Shown: one piece after another, positions 29,786-38,189 of the stretch
How positions within the stretch are numbered: position 1 is the stretch's first letter
Layout of the letters: each line of letters starts with the position of its first letter
The notes under the pieces: generated by a model
Told to the model about the DNA's origin: nothing
The model's database searches: none
What the model saw: the letters and a program-made list of their open reading frames with translations, nothing else
Source of the DNA: an uncultured Pseudomonadales bacterium
Lineage (GTDB): Bacteria > Pseudomonadota > Gammaproteobacteria > Pseudomonadales > Azotimanducaceae
Direction: 5' to 3'
Assembly (NCBI GenBank): GCA_958296295.1
Contig: OY282460.1
Span: 3,162,001-3,226,000, forward strand
DNA: 64,000 nucleotides
Translations under genes and position numbers: made by a program

Positions 29786-30351
29786 CTAGGAAGACTTGGA
29801 GCGGCGGAAGCGCTCTCGAATGGCGGGGATGTTGAAGGATCCCCAGCACTTGCGGGTCAGCTCCGCGGCGCTGGGCGGAAAGGCGCCGTGGATGACTTTC
29901 TTGCCCTTCGTTGCCAGAAACTCCACGACCGGCACGAAGTCGCGGTCTGATGACACCAACAGCGCAACATCGTAGTTGTCGATCCAAGCCAAGCTGACCA
30001 TTGCAGTCGTAATGCGAGTGTCGACTCCCTTTTCTTCTGTGCCGCGCATGTCTGCGTTGCAGTAGGGACAACGTGAAACTGTCGAGTGACAAGAAGGACA
30101 CACTGGACCGCTGCGCACCTTGCGCCTCGGTAGCAATTCCACATGAACCCCGGGGAATGTTGCGAGCGTGTTTTCGGCCCACCGGCGAAGGCTGACATCC
30201 GCAGCCCCTTCGCCGTGGGAGCCATAGACATCCATTCCTTGGTAGGCAAGCCGCGCCCGCCCATCGACCACTTCCAGCGCGGCATCCGCGAGGACGCCAC
30301 CGAGCACTTTCCAGTCGGCATCAAAGCGCGTCTCGCCCGGAAGGGCGTTGA
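29786..30351 (-). pseudogene. NYN-domain nuclease gene, 3' part, separated by IS1380
   Basis: This 3' part encodes most of a NYN (PIN-like) domain: KGVDTRITTAMVSLAWIDNY then VALLVSSDRDFVPVVEFL, with acidic residues of the nuclease centre, and a CPSC...CPYC zinc-ribbon-like pair before it. A GTG at 30307 could give a 173-residue truncated product. The true N-terminus lies at 32096-32160, on the other side of the IS1380 element; removing the element and one TTGA restores a continuous 208-residue frame. Confidence 0.75.
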
Positions 30352-32095
30352 CCCTATTGTTGCATTAGGTTCGCCGATCTATAGGGCGAAAGCGGCGAGG
30401 TAGTCGTTCATCGTGGCCTCGGTCCTAGGGTCGCACATGATGGAAAGAACGGGTTTTCGCTGCGGGTGGAGGAAGCGGCCTGCGCGCAGCAGGAAGTCGT
30501 TGCGCATCGTGCGCAGCTGCTCGAAGTTCCAGAGCGGGGAGCGCTTGGCGTTGGCGCGGCGTTGCGGCGCGCGGGCGGCCATCTGGAGTTCTCTGGCGAG
30601 GTTGTGGGCGAGCATGGCGGCGAGCGCGAACAGGCGGTTGGCGGGTTCGCGGCGGGCGGGGACGTGGGACAGTCCGCACTGCGATTTGAGTTCGGCGAAC
30701 AGGGCCTCCTGGGCGCCGCGGCCGTCGTGGAACAGGGCGACGCGCCGGGCGCTCTGGCGCTTGTTGGTGACGACGGCCTTGAACTCGAAGCCGCGGGCGC
30801 GGGGTTCGAACAGGTCGAGCTGCAGAGGCCCCGGGCGGCGGATCGGCACGCGCCGGCGGATCACGACGACGCGGCGCCGGCTGGCCCAGCTGTTCGGCTT
30901 CCAGTCCGGCTCGAAGCACTCGACGTCCCGGCCGGCCTTGCGCCATCGGGTCCGGCTCTCGATCAGCCGCTTGAGCGCCGGGAAGCGCTCGAAGGGCACG
31001 GACACGGAGTAGTCGACGCGGCGCCGCTCGAACAGGCCGAGGATGTCCTCGCCGAAGAAGGCGCCGTCGGCGCGCGCCTCCAGCCGCGTTCCGGGCAGCG
31101 CGCCGCGCAGGCGGGCCAGCGTTTCGTCCATGAACTCCCGGGCTCCCGTGGAGTCGGCCACGTTGCCGGGGCGGTGCAGCACGTCCAGCACTTGGCTGGT
31201 CTGCGCCACGGTGGCGAACAGCGGCCAGTAGCTGCGCTGGCCCTTGCGCCGCGGGTTGTAGCCCGCCGCCGCGCCTTCCGCCCGCCGCCTCGTGCCCAGC
31301 ACCGATCCGTCGAAGTCGACCGTCGCGCGCGCCGGGCGCAGCGCCCGCAGCCGCCCGACCACCAGTTCCCGGTTCGCCGCCCGCACCTTGTCGACGCCGC
31401 GCCCGTCCATGCCGGCGAGCGCGCGGGAGACCGTCGACACGTCCGGCAGCCGCCGCAGGCCCACCGCGCGCCGCACCGCCTCGTCGTCGCGGTAGCGCGC
31501 CATGTCGCGCAGGCCGCGGCAGCCGAGCAGCAGGTGGACCACGAGCAGCAGCACGATGGCGTGCGGCGGATAGGCGCGCTCCGGCAGGTGCCGGAAGCAC
31601 TGCCGCAGGCTCTCCTTCAGCCCCAGCCGGGCGAAAAGCCGCTGGAAGACCACCAGCCCGGCGTGCGACGTGAGGCGCTGCGCCTCGAACCGGATTTCCA
31701 GCGCCCGGTTCGCTTTTCCGCGCACGGCGTTCCTGCTAAGCTTCACTTCGGCGGCCTCCTTCGATGTTTGTTCAACAGCTTCCATCGTACCAAGGGGGGC
31801 CGCCGCTTCCCAGATCGGCAGAACGATTCGGCATCGGTTTTCGAAAGAGCGAAAAGCGCCGTCGAAGCGGCGCCGCTTAGGCCAACCGCCGGTGTGTTTG
31901 AGCGACACGCCGGAAAACCGCATGGGATCCAGTCGGGGCGAGTGCCGAATCGCCTTTGCCGAAGCGTCGTCGTCACGCCTTTCCTTGGCGTGCGACTACT
32001 CTTCCGCCGCCTCGTTTTCCGTTGGAGAATCCAGTTGTGACTCGCTATGCCTCCCATCCGAGGCGATAGATTGAGAATCTAATGCAACAATAGGG
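30352..32095 (-). mobile_element. IS1380-family insertion sequence, complete, 1744 bp
   Basis: The element is bounded by perfect 17-base inverted repeats CCCTATTGTTGCATTAG at 30352-30368 and its complement at 32079-32095. It is flanked by the 4-base target duplication TTGA (30348-30351 and 32096-32099). Size, repeat sequence starting with CC and the 4-base duplication all fit the IS1380 family. It carries one transposase gene on the minus strand. Confidence 0.93.
30379..31785 (-). CDS. IS1380-family DDE transposase
   Basis: I choose the ATG at 31785 (468 residues, family length) over the much longer open frame. The catalytic acidic residues lie in ATVDFDGSVLG, RADGAFFGEDILGLF and AQEALFAELKSQCGLSHVP; the segment YNPRRKGQRSYWPLFATVAQ is a strong family signature. 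The frame is intact and both element ends are present, so this copy may be active. The product cuts and pastes the element that splits the NYN gene. Confidence 0.92.
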   Translation of the reverse strand: MEAVEQTSKEAAEVKLSRNAVRGKANRALEIRFEAQRLTSHAGLVVFQRLFARLGLKESLRQCFRHLPERAYPPHAIVLLLVVHLLLGCRGLRDMARYRDDEAVRRAVGLRRLPDVSTVSRALAGMDGRGVDKVRAANRELVVGRLRALRPARATVDFDGSVLGTRRRAEGAAAGYNPRRKGQRSYWPLFATVAQTSQVLDVLHRPGNVADSTGAREFMDETLARLRGALPGTRLEARADGAFFGEDILGLFERRRVDYSVSVPFERFPALKRLIESRTRWRKAGRDVECFEPDWKPNSWASRRRVVVIRRRVPIRRPGPLQLDLFEPRARGFEFKAVVTNKRQSARRVALFHDGRGAQEALFAELKSQCGLSHVPARREPANRLFALAAMLAHNLARELQMAARAPQRRANAKRSPLWNFEQLRTMRNDFLLRAGRFLHPQRKPVLSIMCDPRTEATMNDYLAAFAL

Positions 32096-32160
32096 TTGAG
32101 GGAGAGTTGGAAGTTCCAGAAATCGACGAACACTCGTACTCGGACGCGGTGCTCGGCCAA
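32096..32160 (-). pseudogene. NYN-domain nuclease gene, 5' part
   Basis: From a TTG at 32160 (AGGTG upstream) the minus strand encodes MAEHRVRVRVFVDFWNFQLS before reaching the IS1380 target site. VFVDFWNF holds the first conserved Asp and Asn of NYN nucleases. Joined to the 3' part at 30347 through a single TTGA, it reads on as LNALPGETRFDADWK without frame change. Confidence 0.75.
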
Positions 32161-32193
32161 AGGTTCGCGCACCTGACGCTCCGGCGGAGATGC

Positions 32194-32268
32194 GGGGACG
32201 CCGAAGCGTCCCCGGGGTGCTTTCGATCAAGCGTTTTTGTGCCCCGTATTGGCCGGGAAACGCTTGAT
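32194..32268 (-). promoter_or_regulatory. Structured 5' leader of the NYN gene
   Basis: Two inverted repeats lie in the roughly 120-base leader: an 11-base pair ATCAAGCGTTT/AAACGCTTGAT (32226-32236 and 32258-32268) and a perfect 8-base stem GGGGACGC/GCGTCCCC closed by a TTCG tetraloop on the transcribed strand (32194-32213). No T-run follows, so they are not obvious terminators. Confidence 0.5.
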
Positions 32269-32286
32269 GGATGCTTATGCTTGCCG

Positions 32287-32315
32287 ACAATAGGGACTCC
32301 GCCGGCTGTTGTCAA
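32287..32315 (-). promoter_or_regulatory. Sigma-70-type promoter of the NYN gene
   Basis: TTGACA (32310-32315) and TATTGT (32287-32292) are separated by exactly 17 bases on the minus strand. Transcription would begin near 32280. The intact ISKra4 copy inserted 16 bases upstream of the -35 box without damaging it. Confidence 0.7.
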
Positions 32316-32331
32316 CCTGTCAACGTGGAGC

Positions 32332-33869
32332 GGGTGTGCGACGTTTTAGTGCGCGGGGGCTGCGAGCGGGTTTGGGGAGTCATCGCGATTCCCAAGTAAG
32401 CTGAGGGTATCCACAACCGCAGCGAAGGGAATCGCGATGACGGAAGAGATGTTGGCGCGGGACGCGCTGGAGCGCAAGAAGGCGTGGGCTTTTCTGGAGG
32501 CGGCGGTGCGGCGGCTGCTGTTGTCGTCGCCGGAGTTCCGGGAGCTTTGCCGGGAGGTTCCGACCGGCGCGCGGGGGTTCCGGGAGTTCGAGCTGGACCT
32601 GCGGGGCGCGCTGCTTGGCGGCGCGGCGGCGGGGGTTTCGGAGAATCTGTCGGCGCTGGACGCGGAGTCCGGGGCGCCGGCGTGCGGGCGTTGCGGCTCG
32701 GCGATGGTCCGGCGCGGCACGCGCTCGACGGCGCCGCTGTCGCTGCTCGGCCTTCTGACGCTGCGGCGCGGCTACTGGACGTGCGGGTGCTCGAAGGGCG
32801 GGCGGCACGTTCTGGACGAGACGCTGGGGATCGCGGGGCGGGACGGCGTGCGGGGAACGCCGGCGGTGCTGTGGGCGCTGGCGGAGCTGGCGGCGGCCAC
32901 GAGTTTCGCGAAGGCGGCGGCGCTGCTGGGCCGGCTGGCCGGCGTCGTGGCGACGGCGAAGCGGGCCGAGCGGGCCGCGAAGCAGGTCGGACGGGAGATC
33001 ACGGCGTGGGACGAGGCGGCACCGACGCTGGGCGAGGCGCCGGCGGAGACGATGTGCCGCAGTCCGGACGGCACGGGGGTGCCGGTGGCGCGGCGGGACG
33101 CGGGGACGGGGGAGGACGGCCGGCCGTCGAAGACGCGGGAGGCCAAGGTGGCGGTGTTCCACACGGCGGAGCGGCGGAACCCGAAGACCGGCCTGCCGGA
33201 GCGGGACGCGGGTTCGGCGCGGCACACGGCGGCGATCGACAGCGCGGCGTCGAGGGACGTGGACGCGGAGCCGTCGGCGTTCGCGCGGCGGCTCTGGCGG
33301 GCCGCGGAGCGGTTCGGGTTCGCGGCGGCGAAGCGGCAGGTGGTGGTCGCCGACGGCGCGAAGTGGATCTGGAACGCCGCCGCGGAACTGTTCCCGAACG
33401 CCGTTTGCGTAGTGGACATCTGGCACGCGAAGGAGCGGCTCTGGGAGGTGGGGCGCTCGGTTTACGGCGCCGGCGCGGAGCTGTGCCGGGCGTGGTCGGA
33501 GAAGGTCTGCGCGGCGCTCTCCGAGGGGCGCGTGGAGGACGTGCTGCGGGAACCGCGCCGGCACGCCGGCGACAAGACGGCCGACCAGTGCGCCGGCTAT
33601 TTCGAGAACAACCGCGGCCGGATGCGCTACCCCGCGTACCGGGCGATGGGGCTGCTGATCGGTTCGGGCATGGTCGAGAGCTCCTGCCGGACGCTGGTCG
33701 GCGAGCGGCTGAAGTGTTCCGGCATGCGCTGGAGCCGGGCCGGCGCGAACGACGTCATGGCGTTGCGCTCCTGCGTCCGCAGCGGACGGTACGACGACTT
33801 CTGGCGCCGTCGGCGCAAACCGCCGAGACTGGCCGCCTGACGGCTCGCGCACTAAAACGTCGCACACCC
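32332..33869 (+). mobile_element. ISKra4-family insertion sequence, copy 1, complete
   Basis: The element has 24-base perfect terminal inverted repeats beginning GGGTGTGCGACGTTTTAGTG (32332-32355; complement at 33846-33869). It is flanked by the 9-base target duplication ACGTGGAGC (32323-32331 and 33870-33878). Its right neighbour is the truncated end of another, inverted ISKra4 copy, so it inserted beside existing debris. Confidence 0.92.
32437..33840 (+). CDS. ISKra4-family transposase, intact
   Basis: A 467-residue transposase. The N-terminal part has a zinc-ribbon CGRCGSAMVRRGTRS and WTCGCSKGG. Catalytic acidic residues are in MCRSPDGTGVPV, VVVADGAKWIWNAAAELFPN, VVDIWHAKERLW and LIGSGMVESSCRTLVGERLK, matching the ISKra4 DDE domain. 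GGGAATCGCG precedes the ATG. It is the only undamaged transposase of the four ISKra4-derived sequences and so the likely source of mobility for all of them. Confidence 0.92.
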   Translation: MTEEMLARDALERKKAWAFLEAAVRRLLLSSPEFRELCREVPTGARGFREFELDLRGALLGGAAAGVSENLSALDAESGAPACGRCGSAMVRRGTRSTAPLSLLGLLTLRRGYWTCGCSKGGRHVLDETLGIAGRDGVRGTPAVLWALAELAAATSFAKAAALLGRLAGVVATAKRAERAAKQVGREITAWDEAAPTLGEAPAETMCRSPDGTGVPVARRDAGTGEDGRPSKTREAKVAVFHTAERRNPKTGLPERDAGSARHTAAIDSAASRDVDAEPSAFARRLWRAAERFGFAAAKRQVVVADGAKWIWNAAAELFPNAVCVVDIWHAKERLWEVGRSVYGAGAELCRAWSEKVCAALSEGRVEDVLREPRRHAGDKTADQCAGYFENNRGRMRYPAYRAMGLLIGSGMVESSCRTLVGERLKCSGMRWSRAGANDVMALRSCVRSGRYDDFWRRRRKPPRLAA

Positions 33870-33878
33870 ACGTGGAGC

Positions 33879-34546
33879 GGGATGCAAACGGCGTTCGGGA
33901 ACAGTTCCGCCGCGGCGTTCCAGATCCACTTCGGGCCGTCGGCGACCACCACCTGCCGCTTCGCCGTCGCCACGACACCGGCCAGCGGGCCCAGCCGCGC
34001 CGCCGCCTTCTCGAAGCTCGCGTCCGACGCCAGCGTCGCCAGCGCCCACAGCACCGCCGGTGTTCAGAACGTGCCGCCCGCCCTTCGAACACCCGCACGT
34101 CCAGTAGCCGCGCCGCAGCGACAGCGGCCGAACAGCGACAGCGGCGCCGTCGAACGCGTGCCGCGCCGAACCATCGCCGAGCCGCAAGCCCCGCGCGCCG
34201 GCACCCCGGATTCCGCGTCCAGCGCCGACAGACCCTCCGAAACCGCCGCCGCCGCGCCGCCAAGCAGCGCGCCCCGCAGGTCGAGCTCGAACTCCCGGAA
34301 TCCCCGCGCGCCGGTCGGAACCTCCCGGCAAAGCTCCCGGAACTCCGGCGACGACAACAGCAGCAGCCGCACCGCCGCCTCCAGAAAAGCCCACGCCTTC
34401 TTGCGCTCCAGCGCGTCCCGCGCCAACATGCCTTCCGTCATCGCGATTCCCTTCGCTGCGGTTGTGGATACCCTCAGCGCAACCGGGAATCGCGATGACT
34501 CCCCAAACCCTGCTCGCAGCCCCGCGCACTAAGACGTCGCACACCC
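33879..34546 (-). mobile_element. ISKra4-family element, copy 2, truncated and internally deleted
   Basis: The outer end at 34523-34546 has the ISKra4 inverted repeat with one mismatch. The transposase reading frame begins at 34441 with MTEGMLARDALERKKAWAFL, shifts frame after RSTAPLSLFG, and loses about 390 bases between VVATAKR and QVVVADG; the deletion joint lies at a GGCGAAGCGG present at both points in the intact copy. Similarity stops after the codons for FPNAVC, where copy 1's target site begins. It cannot encode a working transposase. Confidence 0.88.
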
Positions 34547-34621
34547 GGACGGGTTCCGCGCTATTGAGTCGCAAGCCCCACCCGGCTACGATAGAAGCCA
34601 ACATCTGTCGAGTGGCGGTTC

Positions 34622-35200
34622 ATGGTCCAAATATCCGAGGCCGCGCAGGGGTATCTGCGCGAACTGCTCGCCAAGCAGGAGGACGGCTGCGGCATACGCA
34701 TGTTCGTCGCGCAGCCGGGCACGGCGAACGCGGAGACGTGCATCGCCTATTGCCGGCCGGGCGAGCACCAGGACGACGACGTCCGGGTGCAGTACCCGCA
34801 ATTCACAGCGTGGTTCGAGACACGCAGCAAGCCCTACCTCCTGGACGCGATGGTGGATTTCCAAGAGGATCGCATGGGCGGCCAGCTCACGATCAACGCG
34901 CCGAACGCCCGGGTGCCCAACGTCGACGACGATTCGCCCCTCGAGGATCGCGTCAACTACGTGTTGTACAACGAGATCAATCCGTCGCTCGCGGCCCACG
35001 GTGGTCAAGTCTCTCTGGTGGAGATGGTGGAGGACACCGTGGCGGTGCTGCAGTTCGGCGGCGGCTGCCAAGGCTGCGCCGCGGTGGACATCACGCTGAA
35101 GCAGAGCGTCGAATCCTCGCTGCTGAGCCAGATTCCCCAACTCACCGCGGTGCGCGACGTGACGGACCACACCGTCACCGAGAACGCCTACTACCGTTGA
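34622..35200 (+). CDS. nfuA: Fe/S biogenesis protein NfuA
   Basis: A 192-residue NfuA: an N-terminal A-type (IscA-like degenerate) domain, [17 protein letters not shown] onward, and a C-terminal Nfu domain with [21 protein letters not shown]. Cys149 and Cys152 of GGCQGC bind the 4Fe-4S cluster that is handed to client proteins, especially under stress. The gene starts 76 bases after the truncated ISKra4 copy; the nearby TACGAT at about 34577-34582 might be its -10. It converges with the DAHP synthase gene, overlapping it by ten bases. Confidence 0.93.
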   Translation: MVQISEAAQGYLRELLAKQEDGCGIRMFVAQPGTANAETCIAYCRPGEHQDDDVRVQYPQFTAWFETRSKPYLLDAMVDFQEDRMGGQLTINAPNARVPNVDDDSPLEDRVNYVLYNEINPSLAAHGGQVSLVEMVEDTVAVLQFGGGCQGCAAVDITLKQSVESSLLSQIPQLTAVRDVTDHTVTENAYYR

Positions 35201-36309
35201 ACCGCCGGTAGCTGATCGGACGCGAATCGGCGCAACAACGGCTGGCGCAGCGTCGCCGCCACGCGCCGCAACATGGCGGCGGTTTCTTCCCAGCCCAGGC
35301 AAGGGTCTGTGATGGACACGCCGTAGGCCAGCTCTTCAACGCCGCATAGCGCCTGCTTGCCGGGGGCGATGTTGCTCTCCAACATGACGCCCACGATGGA
35401 GCGGTTGCCGGCGACGACTTGCGCCGCGACCGCGTCCGCCACCAGCAGCTGGCCGTCTTGACGCTCGTGCGCGTTGGCGTGCGAACAGTCCACCATGATG
35501 TTGGCCGGCAGACCCGCTGCCGCCAACGCGGCTTCGCAGCGGGCGATCGCGGGGCCCTGATAGTTCGGTCCGCCGTCACCACCGCGCAGCACGATGTGGC
35601 CGTTGGGATTCCCAGCGGTGTGGACGACGGCGACCCGACCGTCCGCGTCGATGCCGAGAAACCGGTGTGGCCGCGCCGCGGCGCGCAGCGCGTTGATGGC
35701 TGGCGCTAGCGCCCCGTTGGTGCCGTTCTTCACGCCGATGACGGAGCCGAGGCCGGAGGCCATCTCGCGATGGGTCTGGGACTCGGCTGTGCGGGCGCCG
35801 ATGGCCGACCAGGAAACCAGTTCCTCGATGTATTGCGGCGCTAGCGGGTCAAGCGCCTCGGTGGCCACCGGCAGGCCGATGGCGGCCAGTTGCAGCAACA
35901 AGTCGCGCGCCAGCGCCAAACCGTGCTCGACATGGAACGTGTCGTTCAAGTGCGGATCGTTGATGAGCCCCTTCCAGCCCAACGCGGTGCGCGGCTTCTC
36001 GAAGTAGGCGCGCATCACCACCAGCAGGGTGTCGGAGATCTCGTCGGCCAACGGCTTGAGCTTGCGCGCGTACTGCACCGCGGCCTCGGGATCGTGGATG
36101 GAGCACGGGCCGACCACGGCGATGAGGCGATGGCCGCGACGATGCAGGATGTCCGCCAGCCCTTGGCGGCTGGCGGCCACGAAGCGCAACGCCTCGCTCG
36201 ATGCCGGTTGGCGTGCCCGCACTTCCCGCGGCGTCGGCAGCCGCCGCCTGGTCGTCCCGTTCGCGTGGTCCGAACCGTTGTTCGTGGTGAACATTTCTAG
36301 CGTCTGCAT
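35191..36309 (-). CDS. aroG: 3-deoxy-7-phosphoheptulonate (DAHP) synthase, class I
   Basis: A 372-residue type I DAHP synthase, the first enzyme of the shikimate pathway, condensing phosphoenolpyruvate and erythrose 4-phosphate. Family motifs include [72 protein letters not shown] and [11 protein letters not shown]; Cys, His and acidic metal ligands are all in place. The ATG at 36309 lies a few bases after a terminator hairpin, part of a leader that appears to control expression by aromatic amino acids. Which end product inhibits the enzyme cannot be decided, so the symbol denotes the family. Confidence 0.92.
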   Translation of the reverse strand: MQTLEMFTTNNGSDHANGTTRRRLPTPREVRARQPASSEALRFVAASRQGLADILHRRGHRLIAVVGPCSIHDPEAAVQYARKLKPLADEISDTLLVVMRAYFEKPRTALGWKGLINDPHLNDTFHVEHGLALARDLLLQLAAIGLPVATEALDPLAPQYIEELVSWSAIGARTAESQTHREMASGLGSVIGVKNGTNGALAPAINALRAAARPHRFLGIDADGRVAVVHTAGNPNGHIVLRGGDGGPNYQGPAIARCEAALAAAGLPANIMVDCSHANAHERQDGQLLVADAVAAQVVAGNRSIVGVMLESNIAPGKQALCGVEELAYGVSITDPCLGWEETAAMLRRVAATLRQPLLRRFASDQLPAVQR

Positions 36310-36312
36310 AAC

Positions 36313-36376
36313 AAAAACCCCGATGCGGCCCACATCGCCGATCGGGGTGTACGCGAAGGGCGACGCGAGCGCCCTT
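36313..36376 (-). terminator. Attenuator: intrinsic terminator with competing hairpins
   Basis: The terminator arms are CCCCGATCGGC and GCCG-C-ATCGGGG (36318-36347) with loop GATGTGG, followed by five T residues on the transcribed strand. An upstream hairpin AAGGGCG/CGCCCTT is at 36356-36376. CGTCGCC can pair instead with GGCGATG inside the terminator, giving an antiterminator. The GGGG of the terminator's 3' arm is also the only ribosome-site candidate for the downstream ATG. Confidence 0.75.
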
Positions 36377-36393
36377 TTTGGTTGATGGGCGCC

Positions 36394-36498
36394 TTACCGG
36401 TCGTTAAACCAGTAGCTGGTGGAACGCGCCGGCCACGCCGCACGGCCCGCGCGGGCGCGACGAAGGTCGGTTCGATCTGCTTTCGGCACCGTTTTCAT
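36394..36498 (-). CDS. Aromatic leader peptide of the DAHP synthase operon
   Basis: A 34-codon frame, beginning MKTVPKADRTDLRR and ending PARSTSYWFNDR with a TAA at 36394. Trp22 and the run Tyr29-Trp30-Phe31 place all three aromatic residues just before the stop, as expected for a ribosome-stalling sensor. The ATG lies only six bases after the -10 box, so the mRNA would be nearly or fully leaderless; no Shine-Dalgarno is present. The codons for SYWFNDR lie in a hairpin TACTGGT/ACCGGTA. Peptide production is inferred. Confidence 0.75.
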   Translation of the reverse strand: MKTVPKADRTDLRRARAGRAAWPARSTSYWFNDR

Positions 36499-36504
36499 AA
36501 CGCG

Positions 36505-36533
36505 ATTGTGTTCGTTTGGGCGGTGGATGTCAA
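36505..36533 (-). promoter_or_regulatory. Promoter of the leader peptide/DAHP synthase transcript
   Basis: On the minus strand TTGACA (36528-36533) and CACAAT (36505-36510) are 17 bases apart. The expected start of transcription is about 36498, the first base of the leader peptide's ATG. Confidence 0.75.
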
Positions 36534-36571
36534 CGGCCGCGCGTCCACCCGCAGCCGCCGCGTGTCCGCCA

Positions 36572-36805
36572 TCAATCCGGCCCGTCGTCGGTCACGTCCG
36601 CGCCGTAGATGCGCACGTTGACGGCGTGCAGACCCTTGGGGCCTTCTTCCACGTCAAAGGTGACTGCTTGCCCGGCGCCAAGCGATCGGTAGCCGCCCAT
36701 CTGGATGGATGAGTAATGTACGAACAGATCTTCGCCGCCGGTTTCGGAAAGGATGAAGCCGTAACCCTTGGCGTTGTTGAACCACTTGACCGTGCCGTTT
36801 GCCAT
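36572..36805 (-). CDS. Cold-shock domain protein
   Basis: A 77-residue cold-shock protein binding single-stranded RNA/DNA. It has RNP1 [16 protein letters not shown] and RNP2 DLFVHYSSI, then [26 protein letters not shown] lies eleven bases before the ATG. The extra ten C-terminal residues ([11 protein letters not shown]) are not part of the core domain. A roughly 95-base leader precedes it. Confidence 0.93.
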   Translation of the reverse strand: MANGTVKWFNNAKGYGFILSETGGEDLFVHYSSIQMGGYRSLGAGQAVTFDVEEGPKGLHAVNVRIYGADVTDDGPD

Positions 36806-36906
36806 GCCGGCTGAACCTCCCACTCGGCAACGCGCCCAAACGGCAACGCCCCGCCCGCCTAAGGCACCGCAACGGCACCCAAGCGGTAATGCCCCCAATA
36901 CGCGCG

Positions 36907-36936
36907 AGTCTGCCGCCGAGCAGAGCGGCTTGTCAA
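36907..36936 (-). promoter_or_regulatory. Likely promoter of the cold-shock gene
   Basis: TTGACA (36931-36936) is followed after 18 bases by CAGACT (36907-36912) on the minus strand. The ISAs1 element begins 19 bases upstream of the -35 box. The leader between promoter and gene repeats the motif TGCCGTTGC/GCGCGTTGCC. Confidence 0.45.
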
Positions 36937-36954
36937 GCAGGCCAGCCGCGCAGG

Positions 36955-38182
36955 CAGGGCAATCGCATTTGGAAAGGTGCGGGTGCGACGAAGGTGAGGA
37001 TAAGGCAGAATTGGCGTTCCGATCCAAGGAAGGAGAGACGGGATGCGGGAGATTCTGTCGGTTTTTCAAGATGTTGAGGACCCCCGGCGGGGCAACGCCA
37101 AGCGCCACGATCTGCAAGAGACTTTGACGATCGCGCTGGTGTCGATGCTCGCGGGCGGTCGGACGTGCGTCGACATGGAGGACTACGGGTGCGTCTGGGA
37201 GTCTTGGCTGCGGGAGTTCATGACGCTGCCGAACGGGATTCCGAGCCACGACACGTTCTCGCGGCTGTTCCGGATGCTCGACCCGGTCGGCCTGCAAAAG
37301 GCGCTGTTGCGCTTGGCGCAGGACTGGGCGGACCGTCTCGGCGAGGTGGTGGCGGTGGACGGCAAGGCGCTGCGGCGGTCGTTCGAGGACGCCGCGGCAC
37401 GGTCGCCGACGCACCTGCTCCAAGCGTTCGCGTCGGAGGCGAAGCTGACCTTGGCGCAGGTGGAGGTGGACGGCAAGTCGAACGAGATCCCGGCGCTGCC
37501 GGCGCTGCTGGAACTGGTGGACGTGAGCGGGCGCATCGTGACCGCGGACGCGATGCATGCGCAGCGCGGGACGGCGGCGGCGATCGTGGCCAAGGGGGGC
37601 GACTACGCGCTGGCCCTCAAGCGCAACCAGGGGACGTTGCACGAGGACGTGGCGACGTATCTGGACAATCCGCCGGCGTCGGCGGAACTCCTGTCGCATC
37701 AACGAGTTGACAAGGGTCACGGGCGCGTGGAGAAGCGCACGGCGACGGTCTGCCACGACGTCGACTGGCTGCGCGAGCGCCACGACTGGCCCGGCCTCGC
37801 GGCCATCGGCAAGGTGACCGCGGAGCGGCGTCTCGCCAGCGGCGCGGAGAGCGTCGACACGCGCTACTACCTGCTCAGCGCGAAGCTGGAGGCGGAGCGC
37901 TTCGGGCGGACCGTCCGCGCCCACTGGGCGATCGAGAACAGCCTGCACTGGGTGCTGGACGTGTCGATGGACGAGGACCGGGCGCGCAACCGCAAAGGCA
38001 ACAGCGCCGCCTGCCTGGCGGTCGTCCGGCGGCTCGCCCTGAACATCGCGCGGATGCACCCCGACAAGCGCTCCATCCGCCGCAAGTTCATCCACGCGCA
38101 GCGGAAACAGGAGTTCCTCGTCGAAATGATCCGCTGCGTCCGCAGGCTGGAGTAGGCGCGCATCTCAAATGCGATTGCCCTG
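36955..38182 (+). mobile_element. ISAs1-family insertion sequence, complete, 1228 bp
   Basis: The ends are CAGGGCAATCGCATTTG (36955-36971) and its complement (38166-38182). The 9-base target duplication CCGCGCAGG is at 36946-36954 and 38183-38191. The right copy overlaps the first bases of ISKra4 copy 3, showing that ISAs1 landed exactly at the junction between that element and its left target duplication. Confidence 0.92.
37043..38155 (+). CDS. ISAs1-family transposase
   Basis: A 370-residue transposase with the family start [22 protein letters not shown], and catalytic residues in [26 protein letters not shown] and [27 protein letters not shown] is just upstream of the ATG. The frame and both ends are intact, so activity is plausible. 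It is transcribed away from the cold-shock gene. Confidence 0.93.
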   Translation: MREILSVFQDVEDPRRGNAKRHDLQETLTIALVSMLAGGRTCVDMEDYGCVWESWLREFMTLPNGIPSHDTFSRLFRMLDPVGLQKALLRLAQDWADRLGEVVAVDGKALRRSFEDAAARSPTHLLQAFASEAKLTLAQVEVDGKSNEIPALPALLELVDVSGRIVTADAMHAQRGTAAAIVAKGGDYALALKRNQGTLHEDVATYLDNPPASAELLSHQRVDKGHGRVEKRTATVCHDVDWLRERHDWPGLAAIGKVTAERRLASGAESVDTRYYLLSAKLEAERFGRTVRAHWAIENSLHWVLDVSMDEDRARNRKGNSAACLAVVRRLALNIARMHPDKRSIRRKFIHAQRKQEFLVEMIRCVRRLE

Positions 38183-38189
38183 CCGCGCA

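Noticed and set aside
30466..32040. Plus-strand open frame inside IS1380
   Set aside because: It is antisense to the transposase, and the transposase carries all family motifs.
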